Source: Artemia franciscana (Eukaryota > Arthropoda > Branchiopoda > Anostraca > Artemiidae). Taken from it: DNA of 64,000 bases. The stretch is from positions 45,363,732 to 45,427,731 of the forward strand of contig NC_088865.1 in assembly GCF_032884065.1 (NCBI RefSeq). The letters run 5' to 3'. Under the pieces are notes generated by a model. The model saw only the letters and a program-made list of their open reading frames with translations, had not been told where the DNA came from and did no database searches. Below, piece by piece: positions 11,699 through 22,753 of the stretch (position 1 is the first letter of the stretch; each line of letters opens with the position of its first letter). The translations under genes were made by a program, and so were the position numbers.

Positions 11699-13439
11699 CA
11701 AACAGTTCGTAGTAACGAACTGTAGTAAGGAGCGATCCGGCTCAATAGTAACCAAAACTCTAAAAAATTAAATTTTGATATAAATAGCTACATCAAAAGA
11801 ATCGTATTTTGATGTTGATTTTAAATATATAAGTTTCATCAAGTTTAGTCTTAGCCATCAAAAGTTACGAGCCTGAGAAAATTTGCCTTATTTAGTAAAA
11901 TAGGGGAAACACCCCCTAAAAGTCGTAGGATCTTAACAAAAATGACACCATCAGATTCAGCGTATCAGAGAATCCTACTGTAGAAGTTTCAAGCTCCTAT
12001 CTACAAAAATGTGGAATTTTGCATTTTTTGCCAGAAGACAAATCACGGGAGCGTGTTTATTTTTTTTTTTTTTTTTTTGTTTTTTTTCCAGGGGTCATCG
12101 TATCGACCAAGTGGTCCTAGAATGTCGCAAGAGGGCTCATTCTAACGGAAATGAAAAGTTCTAGTGCCCTTTTTAAGTGACCAAAAAATTGGAGGGCATC
12201 TAGGCCCCCTCCCACGCTCATTTTTTCCCAAAGTCAACGGATCAAAATTTTGAGGTAGCCATTTTGTTGAGCATAGTCGAAAATCTTAATAACTATGTTT
12301 TTGGGGATGACTTACTCCCCCACAGTCCCTGGGAGAGGGTTTGAAAGTTACAAACTTCAACCAGTGTTTACATATAATAATGGTTATTGGGAAGTGTACA
12401 GACGTTTTCAGGGGGATTTTTTTGGTTTTGGGGGTAGGGTTGAGGGAGGGGGCTATGTGGGAGGATCTTTCCTTGGAGAAATATGCCATGGGGGAAAAAA
12501 TTCAATGAAAAGGGCGCAGGATTTTCTAGCTTTACTATAAAAAACAACAATGAAAAAATAAACATGAAAACGTTTTTTCAAATGAAAGTAAGGAATAGCA
12601 TTGAAATTTAAAACAAACAGAGATTATTACGCATATGAAGGGTTCTAAAAATACTTTAGCATAAAGAGCGAGGTATTTAGGAGGAGATAAATACATCGCT
12701 CTTTATGCTACAATATTTTTAGTGATTTCAACTATTTATTCTACGGCCTATTTGATTCAGGGGTCATTCTTAAAGAATTGGAACAAAACTTACGATTTAG
12801 TGTAAAGAGTGTGGTATTAACGAGGGTAAAAACCCCCTCGTACACATAGTAAAAATATAAGAATATAAAAGTTTGTTACGTAAGTTAATTCTTAAGTTAC
12901 GTATATTTTTTACTAATAAAAACATTTGTTGAATATTAAAAGTTCTAGTAGCCTTTTTAAGTAACCGAAAAGTTGGAGGGCAGCTAGGCCTCCTTCCCCG
13001 CCCCTTATTTCTCAAAATCGTCTGATCAAAACTAAGAGAAAGCCATTTAGCCAAAAAAAAAATTAATATACTAATTTCATTTCAATAATTTATGTGCGGA
13101 GAGCCAAAATCAAACATGCATTAATTCAAAAACGTTCAGAAATTAAATAAAAAAAACTAGTTTTTTTAACTGAAAGTAAGGAGCGACATTAAAACTTAAA
13201 ACGAACAGAAATTACTCCGTATATGAAATGGGTTGTCCCCTCCGCAGTCCCACGCTCTTTACGCTAAAGTTTTTAGTTGTTTTAAAAAGTAGACTTGTGG
13301 CAAAGAGTCAAACTTTAGCGTAAAGAGCGAGGGACTGCGGAGGGAACAACCCATTTCATATACGGAGTAATTTCTGTTCGTTTTAAGTTTTAATGCTGCT
13401 CCTTACTTTCAGTTAAAAAAACTAGTTTTTTTTATTTAA
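11699..13439 (+). repeat. 1.7-kb hairpin-ended repeat, copy D
   Basis: Full-length plus-strand copy (1,741 bp). The terminal hairpin has left arm 13142-13272, loop 13273-13309 and right arm 13310-13440. About 30 bp of each arm differ from copies A, B, E and F (GGGTTGTCCCCTCCGCAGTC), yet the arms still pair. An additional internal hairpin based on CTTTAGCATAAAGAGCGAGG is at about 12650-12730. It is inserted inside a LINE frame. Confidence 0.9.
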
Positions 13440-14392
13440 TAATTAAAGAAGGGAATGAGGTTAGTAGCTGGTTTTGTATTAAATCAGGAATTAAACAGGG
13501 TTTCGTCCTACCCCCATTTACATAGAACATTTTGATGGACTTCATCCTAAGGAACACAACAAAGACAAATGGAGAACAAGGAATATCTTGGGAATCTCTT
13601 AGACTTAGATTTTTCCGATAATTTGAGGATCCTGGATGAAGTTGTTAGCAATATAAATAAATGTTTAATGATTTTTTGAGTTCAAGGGCGAGAATAAATT
13701 TGAAAATTGATGTTAAGATCACCAAGTCACTAAAGCAAAGAATTAGTAAAAGTAAAGAAGTAATTTTAGGCAACGAAAAGATTGACCAAGTAGACAGCTT
13801 TGCTTACATAGTTAGTATTAATAGTAAAGACGGTGGGTGCAGTGAAGATAATAAAGATAGAATAGCCAAGGCCCAAAGTTGAAAAAGTTTGGAAGAATAG
13901 GAAGATAGTTCTGCACACCAAAATATGAAGTTATTGGAAGCTACACTGATGACCAGTGGGCAGGTATTGTTTTGAAGTGTGTGCGATCCAAAAAACGAAG
14001 GATGATATGCTAGATGTTTTCCAGAAAGATAACTTATGGGATGTTTTGGTTTCACGACTGACTGAAAGCATCTCAAACAAGAAAAATGCGGACCATTCCT
14101 TCTTTTTGAGGTTACAATGATAGAAAAATTGAGAAGACTAGGACAATTTCTTCGGATGAAGGATGATGGATTGCCCAAGATCGTTGTTGTCGGGCAACCA
14201 TCTAGAACTTAAAAGAAAAGCAAGATGTCCTCGAATAGAATTTGAGCAAGTCTTAAGAAAAGACTTAATGGTAATTAGAACCTTTTTTGAGGGTGTAAAG
14301 ATAGAGGCTCTGAATCGCATGGGGTGGAGGGTGACTGATTGTGGCTCTGTTGGCCTCATGTGCCATGGTGCTGCAGTGAGTTGTTAATTGTT
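13440..14392 (+). mobile_element. LINE reverse transcriptase remnant (3' part)
   Basis: Plus-strand blocks in order: IKEGNEVSSWFCIKSGIKQGF, ARINLKIDVKITKS, EVILGNEKIDQVDSFAY, NSKDGGCSEDNKDRIAKAQS, then IEKLRRLGQFLRMKDDGLPKIVVVGQPSR and EALNRMGWR. Several stops and frame changes break it. It is the best preserved copy of the LINE family also seen at 0.5-3.6 kb and 18.6 kb, and the stretch around 13815-13830 supplies the uninterrupted version of the site into which copy A inserted. Confidence 0.8.
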
Positions 14393-16229
14393 GTAATAAT
14401 ATTGATTATCCGGTGACGTGGAAAGAAATTAAAACGAATTTTCATATAATTCTAAATTGAAAAGGGTGTTATGAAACTACCCAAGGAAATTCTAAAATAA
14501 TGTTTTAGAGAAGAACTATCCTCAGAAGAGGAATTTCAGAGGGTGATTTTACCAAAGGGAAGGGGAAATTTTCCGTAGGGAATTTTTCGGGGGGGGGGGG
14601 GGTTCAAATACTCTAATTTTGAAAGTCCGGTCAGGTCAACGCTAGTGTGCGGGTGGACTTCCCATGGGGATTGAGGGAACATTCCAAAACGATAGTTTGA
14701 TACTACGATCCGTTTGAACCAAGGATCTCTTAAATTTAGAAGACGGTGACTACTGCCTCTTTCGACTCGTATTTTTCTTTCAAGTTTAGCATTCTTAAAA
14801 GGATGCTTCAAATATTATATTTATCCATTGAAAAAAAATGCACTCCTTGAATATTTGATAAACATATAGGGGTTTGAATATAATTTTGTTTTGGGTCCCT
14901 ATTTCCATCGTTCTAATGGTGAATTCCTAAGGCAAAATAAATCAGTTTTATAACGAGTTGGTTGGAAGATCAATGCACTCGGGATACAAGAAGTTTTTAA
15001 CTCGTATATGAATAGGAAATGAGGAATATTATTATTTAAACTCACTGAAAACAAGAGCCCTAGTAGTACTTGCCAAACTTGCTAATAGCTTGTAGCCCTA
15101 AAGCTTCCCCCTAAAAATGTTATGACGAGGCCCGTAACGTTTCTCCCTCCCCATTATCACTATTGACCGGTAGGCTTGTGAATATAGTTTTTATATCCTA
15201 CATAGGAATGTCGCAATGAGCAGGTTTCTTATTACCCGCCCCCAGCCTCAAATCGATAATAAAGGTGTATTTCAAAAATCATTACAATGAATCAAAGGGC
15301 TTAAACATCAATTTAAACTTCTCGCTCCCTCCATTATCGCAATCCTAATTATATATCAATCTGATTCAGTGACTGAAATTTACTCTTTTCGACATCTGGA
15401 ATCTCCCCCCCCCCTCACCTGACTATTTGATGATCCAGTGGCCCTCCTTCATGATAGCTGATGGGCACCTATACACCTACTGGCATAGTGGTGCCGGTAG
15501 GTGTTTATAGTTTAATACAACAGATTTATAATTATAATAATTGTGAGTTATAAATATTTTGCTTGGCAGGCGTGTAATATGTAATTTTTATCAAACATAG
15601 AAAACTATTGTCGTATTTGGCTGTTTAATTTTACGGAATATGGAGCAAAATAATATACCTAAACAGAGCCCAAGAATAAATGTCAAAAATATTTATATTA
15701 ATAAAAAATAGAGTTTTCACTCCGTAGCTTCCTTATTCAGACATCATCCACCTGAAGGGGGGTGAGAGAATAATTCTTCCAATTCCCCAAATGCACACAC
15801 GCTTCGATCTGTATTTGTCTTAAGGCACTTGGGGAGTTGAAAAAACTGAGCAAAGATATGTAGTCTTCTATCGCATCTGTCCCTAACCTCTAAGTAAGAA
15901 CCAATTCCCCTTCATTCATTATATTTGACGTCAAACTATAAATCAAGTGAGTAAACTTAGTTAAATCAAGCATTATTATAATTGTCTATAGTAACCATTT
16001 AACCTGTATGGACTATTTAACTTTTTAAAAATGAATTCACCACTGTGTTGCATTTTTCCCCCTCTGAAACCTCAATATGTACTTGTTAATACGATTAAAT
16101 CATTCAGTTTTGTTTGAATTTTCAATCAACAGGGGCAAATTAGACTCCTTTGTCGCGAAATCATAGTTTAGTGCCGGAACATGGCCGAAAAGGTCACTTT
16201 CCTGTGGGGAAGTCTCTTCGGTCGCTAGA
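14393..16229. other. Stretch without recognised gene
   Basis: AT-rich DNA with a G-run near 14589-14602 and a C-run near 15407-15415. No exon, RNA gene or family repeat could be supported. Confidence 0.45.
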
Positions 16230-16690
16230 AAGGAGCTTTGAAAATTTCAATTTTCGATTGAAAGGGCCCTCTCCAAACTGTCCAAGACAATTGGTTTGAT
16301 ACAATCATCCCAAGGAAAAATAAGTAAAATAAAATTAAAAAAATATATATATATATATATACTCATGAAATTTCAAAATATAAAAGCCCATATTTTTGCA
16401 GATAGTAGCTTCGAACCACTAGATTAGGATCTTCTCAAATACCAAATCTAAAGATGTTATTTTCATCAAGATGAAAATCATTTTTCATTTTTTTTTGTTA
16501 TTTTTCCGTCTTTTTAAAAATCGTCCACTTTATCTGAAGCTCATAGCTTTTGATAGGTAACTTCAATCATATTGAATTTTGTACGTTTGGATGGGGCATA
16601 AAAATCCGTTTCTTCTATGTAGCCTAATAGCAGTTGTTGAAAATGGCTTTTTTTTCCAGAGTTTCGGCTTCTATTCACCTGAACTGTTCC
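16230..16690 (-). repeat. Diverged relative of the 1.7-kb repeat body
   Basis: On the minus strand the order of phrases matches the 5' third of the 1.7-kb family: a TTTCAAC/AGTT region, ATCAAAAGCTATGAGC, a hexanucleotide-rich A run, TCTTGATGAAAATAACATC, GATCCTAATCTAGTGGTTCGAAGC and ATATGGGC. Identity is low and both termini are missing, so this is an old copy or a sister family. A short (AT)n run sits inside at about 16346-16361. Confidence 0.45.
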
Positions 16691-17211
16691 ACAGACTTTT
16701 TCATATGCTTACAGTAATTGTCTTCTTAGCCTTAAGAATGTTTTTCTGACGATATTTTTGACGATACTAGATAAAAAAAAACAACTTTTTTTTCACTTCA
16801 ACCAACAGTGCGTTGAAGATTCATTTATGTTAAAACATCAAGACTAAAAAAGAAACTGAACATGATTTGTTTTATTTTTTGCAAATAAATAATAGATACT
16901 TCCATGTTCAAATATACATGCAAACTTGAGTGGTCAAGATAAATTCAATATCACTAGCAAAGATGAACTGCTATCATTCACCCTAGATGCAACCAAATGA
17001 TTGAAAAAAGTAAGATTTGATAACAGTTTGATAGACTGTTTCATAAGGCATGGGGACTTTCCGCCTAAAGCTTATGTAATTATTTTTGAAGTCCACTAGG
17101 GCCTTAAATAGGTCCAAATTTAGTGAGAAACTGAATAACAAAATCAATTCAAATGACTGGCGAATATTTTGTTTGTTTCAAAATTATCAAGTATTTTCAA
17201 GACCGTCTTTT

Positions 17212-17690
17212 GGGAGTTTCTCATTATGTCAGTGTTGTTATTATGAACGTGAAAATGAAATAGCAAAACTAATTTGACTGCACTTCAACTACGCAATTAA
17301 ATCGACTACACTGTTCGTCTGCAAGAAATCGAACCTGAAAATTTTTTTCATTTTCAAAAATACCTGCGCCTCCTTAAAAAAAGCTCCACTTTCTCAAATT
17401 ATTTGATATATATTTTTTTATTGTTTATTTATGTCATTGTTTTTTTATTGGCTATTTCTGCGAGGGAGTTTCCCATTATGTCGGTATTGTTATTATGAAC
17501 GCGAAAAAGAAATAAAAAACTAATTTGACTGCACTTCAACTACGCGTTAAAATCGACTACTCTGTTCGTCTGCAAAAATCAAACCTGACAAATCTTTTGA
17601 TTTTCAAAAATACCTGCAGCTCCTAAGAAAAGCTTCAATTTCTCTAATTATTTGATATCCAATTTTTATTGTTTATTTGTGCTGACCTTT
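17212..17690. repeat. Tandem duplication, 252-bp offset
   Basis: GGGAGTTTCTCATTATGTC at 17212 recurs as GGGAGTTTCCCATTATGTC at 17464. The following roughly 225 bp match closely, through CTAATTTGACTGCACTTCA, CTGTTCGTCTGCAA and AAATACCTGC. Two units, no coding capacity. Confidence 0.8.
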
Positions 17691-18537
17691 TGCACAATTT
17701 TCTTTTTTTTTATCTTTTGGTAGCTACTACCAATAACTGAAGACAGATATACTTGTCGCTAAGCATTTAATTATTGATTTTTTCTTCTTCTCATTTTTAA
17801 AGAAATGATATATTGAGTACCATTGCACTTGACCACTTTCAAAATTAAGACTCATTTTCACTATCCTTGGCACTCAAACTTAACAGTTTTGATATTAGAA
17901 AGGTTTAAAGTTTCCTACTTCGTCGAATGCCCAACTATATATCTAAGAACTTCAAAGCGATTTCTGAGTAGAGATGGTCATATTCCAAACTTGAAGGGGG
18001 GAAGAGGTGTTTGCTAATGTATAAAAAACGTGAATTATTCCAAAAGTGGCATTGTAGAATTGGGGCCACACATTGGAACATATCGGTCACTGGGTATATA
18101 ACAATAATATGAAAATTGAAAATTCACACGTAGATGAAAAAATGGATTATCTGGAGAAGGGTTAGGAAGAGAGACGGATATAAGCTTATCGATCAGTGAT
18201 GGGAGCCAATTTGTTGAAATAATAAAGAAAATTTAAAGTATGTGACAAAAGCGAGAACTGTAAAATCTGGAGACTTCTAGAAGGGAAAGCACAAATCTTA
18301 TGTGTGGATATCCTTTTGCATAACCCCATGCATAAATTCTTCCGTGCGTTCTCATAATCTACTAAAAAAAATTTTAGACAGACTCAGTGAAAACAAATAC
18401 AATCTGGACTCTATGTAAAAACAATCAAAGTCGTGAATTAGTGCAAAAAAAGAGCTAAGTCAAAGCGGAGAACTAACTCGGTGAGAAAATGAGTCAAATG
18501 CTGAACGAACTCCCGAGGGGGTGGCGTGCAGCTTTTA
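17691..18537. other. Stretch without recognised gene
   Basis: AT-rich DNA upstream of the DM4/DM12 exons. An earlier exon of that gene could lie here, but none could be supported. Confidence 0.4.
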
Positions 18538-18562
18538 GTTCATTACCACGAACTGTTTGATC
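18538..18562 (-). repeat. Solo 5' terminus of the 1.7-kb repeat
   Basis: AGTTCATTACCACGAACTG followed by TTTGAT is the reverse complement of the 5' palindrome of the 1.7-kb family, with no body attached. It directly abuts a LINE fragment. Confidence 0.6.
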
Positions 18563-18935
18563 AGCAGACTGGCCGACTAACTAGTTGTACCTGAAACAGT
18601 GAGCTGTACGAAACATTTGATTCAATCCCGCTTTCTAGGGCTATAATGAGAGAAAGGATAAGATACTTATGACATGTTTTACGAATAAAGGATATAGATT
18701 GCCAAAGATTGTTCTTGTCGGTCAGCCTTCTCGAGTCAAACAAAAAGCAGGTCATACCCAAACGGGGTGGGAGGATGTAATAAGGATATTTTTCTTTAAA
18801 TTAGAAGCTTTTTGAGAAGTTTTAATAGATACGGATGAAGGAGGAGCAGGGGTAAATATGTTAGCCCTGGGTGACTCGGTTTTGCAGTTATTGGTAGTAG
18901 GAAGGGGAGTGGTAAGATAATTATTGAAAACCAAT
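18563..18935 (+). mobile_element. LINE C-terminal remnant
   Basis: The plus strand reads ETFDSIPLSRAIMRERIRYL and then VLRIKD and degraded QPSR-like text. This is the same LINE family as at 0.5-3.6 kb and 11.6-14.4 kb, here only the last part of the polyprotein, with stops and frame changes. Confidence 0.65.
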
Positions 18936-19003
18936 TATTAATTTATGTATCAATTTATAATCAGTTTGAATTTATTAAAGAATAATTATATTCCTCTTTT
19001 TAG

Positions 19004-19214
19004 CTGTTTCACCTCGTAGTAGCGACATGTCTGTAATATTCCACAACAAAGTTGTAGGTGCAAAAATTGCTTGGGTCCTCGAAACGGAAATACGGTTCCC
19101 TATTGACAGCAAAGTTGATCCTCTTTTCATCTATATTGCTTCAGCCAGTTTTGTCTTTCGTATCTCAATGTTGCTGGAAACACTGTTCGCTATAAAACAG
19201 CCAAAACGAAGAAG
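19004..19214 (+). CDS. DM4/DM12-family gene, internal or first coding exon
   Basis: The exon is bounded by a pyrimidine-rich acceptor (CTCTTTTTAG at 18994-19003) and a GTAAGG donor. It reads in phase 1 in and phase 2 out, and contains SDMSVIFHNKVVGAKIAWVLE and RFPIDSKVDPLFIYI, ending in a basic KQPKRRR. The next exon (22589) starts in the matching phase and carries the diagnostic part of the DM4_12 domain, an arthropod-specific family of mostly secreted or membrane proteins of unknown function. This first exon fits the hydrophobic N-terminal half of that domain. There is an ATG at 19027, but the frame is open back to the acceptor, so whether translation starts here or in an unseen upstream exon is undecided. 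Confidence 0.7.
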
Positions 19215-19764
19215 GTAAGGTTTGAACAACTTGACTATTTTAAACATAAAAAAAAATAACCTACTACTTTTTCATTTTAAATGTATTGTGAAGTTTTTAC
19301 GACACATATATGACTAAGTAAAAAATAAAGATTTAAATCTTCCTAACTTCACTCTCATTAGTTACTTGAGCCAATTTAAAAAAAAAACCCTGAGTCTTTT
19401 ATTAAATAGCGAAAAGCCAATTCTTAACCAGGGCCGTCAACTGTCTAGCAAAGGCCATTTAGCTTTCTATCTAACTATACGAAAAGCAGCCAAGTGCTAT
19501 TGGCAAGAAGAAAAGAATTATCTAGTCTTATACAGTGCATATGTTTGTTTCTAGAAGTTTTAGAATATATATATTGCAGATTGTTATTTTCAAAGCTGTA
19601 ATACCCTGTTTCAGTCATTTCTTTTCCCCCTTGGATGGTAAAGGTCACCTCCAAGTGTTTCAATGGAGTAAATACCCTTGCAAAAGATAAAATACCCGTC
19701 AATCCAAATTCAGGCGCTTTTACATGAGAAAATGACCATTTCGTATCCCGTTTTTCTCTAAATT

Positions 19765-20480
19765 TACACTGATGGCTCAGTTTATGGCAGCAAATATGGC
19801 TCTGTATCTGTTATCTCAAGTTGTTCACTGAATATAAAAACCAGACTTCCTGAAGTCAAGTTCCAGCATATCCCTAGATACCAAGGTATCAAATATAATG
19901 AAATAGCAGACCAGCTGGCTACTAGCTCCTTGTATAATCCACTTAACCCCAATTTAAAGGCCAAGACCTTTAGAGACATACTCAGATGAAAAAACGCACA
20001 TTCCATCCTTATTTCCATCAAGGGCAGATAACATTCTTTATTATAGAATCAAAAGCAACTTTGTGACCCTGAGAAAAGAGTAGCTTACTTCGCATAAACG
20101 AGCCAATCCATATTGCACGCTTCAAAACTCTATTTCAGAATCCTTGAACCACTTGATTTTGGAGTTTCAATGCATCCAGCAGGAAGTAATCAATATTGGG
20201 AGAATCTTCAGTGAGGCAAACTTCCAGCCTGACATCAACGTGTTGCTGCTCTCAAACCTAGCAGCTAACACTGAAAGACATCGATACAAAGTATTTTTGA
20301 TTTCCTAAGGCATAAAAATATCTGCGAGTAGATCACCGATATGGTAGCAAGACTTACTCCCGATCCATCATCACCTGCAGATTGAAAATTGTTGTGAAGC
20401 CAAAAGGAGACCAAAGTAGACTCCAGAAGGCTTAGCATTCCAAGAAGAAGAATAATAGCAGATACGATCTAGGATTTTTT
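19765..20480 (+). mobile_element. LINE RNase H domain remnant
   Basis: The plus strand reads TDGSVYGSKYGSVSVIS, resembling the first aspartate strand of RNase H, followed by LPEVKFQHIPRYQGIKYNEI and ADQLATS, the equivalent of the W-PGH-GI-GNE-AD-LA motif. Further along, ESLNHLILE resembles the zinc-knuckle tail of LINE polyproteins. Frames change and stops accumulate. RNase H in a LINE suggests a Jockey-, I- or R1-type element, different from the other families here. Confidence 0.6.
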
Positions 20481-21570
20481 TTTTACTAACTTTAGAACTA
20501 CTAACTTCAATGCTCTAGCGAGGGAAGCCTGAATATGAGTGGTTGGAGTTGTTGTGGTATTTTAGGGTGGTCTGAGTTCTCCCTCTGCCATAAAAATCCA
20601 TCTGCGTCTTTGATTCCGGAACCAAATCCTTGCCTGCGTGTCCTCATAGGGGTGTCTGATACGAATTTTGTCTAGAGAATTGTTGGAATATTTGTTTATA
20701 ATTTCTAATTACTGTGATCTATGGTCTGACGAGGGCAGCCTGAGTGTAAAATGTTGGAGCAGTTTTTGTGTTGTAAGATGGTTAGGGGTTTACTCTCTGT
20801 CAAAATCTCATTCCTCTGTCTTTATTTCTTGAAGGGAAACCCTGCTTACATGGCTCATAATATGATCTCTCACAAGTTTGCCTAACCAAAACCGTACTGA
20901 AAACAAAACTGCAGGTTTACTTTGTCCAGTGACTAACTTTATTAAATAGCAGAGCATCAATAACTTTGTTAGTTCTTAGTTTAAATTTGCTAAGTTTTGC
21001 AATTGATGTCCTTTTGGGATTGCATTCAGTTAATTATAGTTATACAACATTCAAATAAATGGGTTAAAAATCTCCATAATATCTGTGGTTCTATGGGCTA
21101 ACAGAGTTCTAAGCCCCACCATGTCATAACATTGATTTTTTATAAATATTAATCAAGTATACCATTCCACATACTCTAAAAGTAGCCTTTCCTAAGCTAT
21201 TACAGATATGTCCTTATGACAACCATGGATCCACACAGTACATATTGAATTAGATAAATCTCCAACTAAAACGACATAGATAACTTTTACTTAATACCCT
21301 TAACTGTTGCTAACACATTGTAGATATATTATTTGAAAAAAATTTGAAGTGCATAGTGTTTTTTTTCTACGTTAGACCTCGAGTATTTTATGGGATATTG
21401 CATGGACAACATTAAAGCAAGCTGTATACAAGTAGTCTATTTAAATTTTAATTTTATATTTTTCTTAACTTTCTTTAAAATTTTGACTAAACACCCTTTT
21501 CCGTTTCTAAGGTATCGCTTCTTTACAATTTTTACAGACTAGATACACTAAAATTGTTTTTTTAGGTTCA

Positions 21571-21935
21571 ATAGTAGCAGTAGAAGTATTAGTAGTAACA
21601 GTAATAGCAGTAGCAGTAGCAGTAAAAGTAGCAGTAGTAGTAGTGGTAGTAGTAAGTAGTAGTATTAGTAGTAGTAGGAGTAGTAGTAGTAAGTAGTAGT
21701 ACTAGTAGTAGTAGTTGTTGTAGTAGCAGTAGTAGTAGTAGTAGTAGTAATAGTAGTAGTAGTAGTAGTAGTAGTAGTAATAGCAGTAGTAGTAGCAGTA
21801 GTAGTCGTCGTAGTAGTGAGTCTTTGTGACTGCTCCTGTGATTAACTGCAACTGCGACAATGGCTGCTTGCGACTAATATTACTGCAACTACTGCTATCA
21901 CGGCTACTTATTCTACTGCTACTACTACTACTGAG
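21571..21935. repeat. AGT/TAG trinucleotide microsatellite with inverted tail
   Basis: An imperfect (AGT)n array occupies 21571-21815. After about 60 bp the complementary motif appears (CTACTGC and GCTACTACTACTACTG to about 21935), so the two ends could pair. Confidence 0.85.
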
Positions 21936-22588
21936 ACTAAGGGTATTAAGATGAACCTTTCAGGGACTATTTAGTGGAATTTGGCATGAAATATTATGAA
22001 ATATCTTTTAAGTTTGTGTAGCGCAATTTTTGACAATCAGCGGTTGCACATTGCTCAAAATTTTGTGGTAAAAAAAAATGAATGCTACAGCGATAATAAG
22101 TTAAGGTACGGCAGACAGTGAAATTCAATTTCGGTATCTAAATATCAGGTATAAAGTGTGTCAGCAGCATGTAATTGTACCAGTGATGAGTCAGTGGGTG
22201 CTATTTTAACTGTGACACAAGAGCGACGTCTCGTCTTCAGATCGACCTAGTAAGACAATTTTTGGTCCGGCTTCTTTCAATATAAAATTCAAATCGTAAA
22301 AGAAAAAGTTCAGCAGGAATTGTTAGTGAAGGTATGGAACAAAAAGCAAATGAACATTGGCCGAAAATCTTTTCTAAATACAATGATAGGCTATTACAAT
22401 TATACTCAAAATTGGGGTGTGAGTTGGAGCCCCTTCCAGCATAATTACCCGGCTAGCACTGCTACAAGTAAATTTAATACCTTAAATTTATTCTTTATTC
22501 TTTTATCTAGATCATTTATATATTCACATATCTTTTTATATTTATTCTTTTATGTGAATCTATGAATATGATCACAATTGTTTTCTAG

Positions 22589-22753
22589 GAGTATCGAAGG
22601 CGACCAATATCAGATATTTAAGTCAATAGAATCTGCTCTAGCAGTAATGGGCGTAGATGGTCGGTCATGCTTACTCAGGACTATTTGTGAAATGCAAAAG
22701 AATCCTATCGGCGAGATGACTATGATCGGAGAAATTATTACAGCTCTTTTAAC
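22589..22753 (+). CDS. DM4/DM12-family gene, exon with core domain
   Basis: A 165-bp exon between TTTTCTAG and GTAAGT, phase 2 to phase 2, continuous with the exon at 19004-19214. It encodes SIEGDQYQIFKSIESALAVM, then GVDGRSCLLRTICEMQ and GEMTMIGEIITALLT. GRSCLLRxICE is the hallmark of the DM4_12 domain, and the spacing to the following GEI-ALLT helix also fits. The expected C-terminal part (a Y-C-C motif) must lie in a later exon that was not found; the region to the right is filled with repeats. Role unknown; the family is probably extracellular or membrane-bound. Confidence 0.8.

Larger units (their letters stand above)
19215..22588 (+). other. Intron of the DM4/DM12 gene
   Basis: A 3.4-kb GT-AG intron (donor GTAAGG, acceptor TTTTCTAG). 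It contains a LINE RNase H remnant (19765-20480) and an AGT microsatellite (21571-21935). The remainder, including 20480-21570 and 21936-22588, shows nothing recognisable. Confidence 0.6.
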
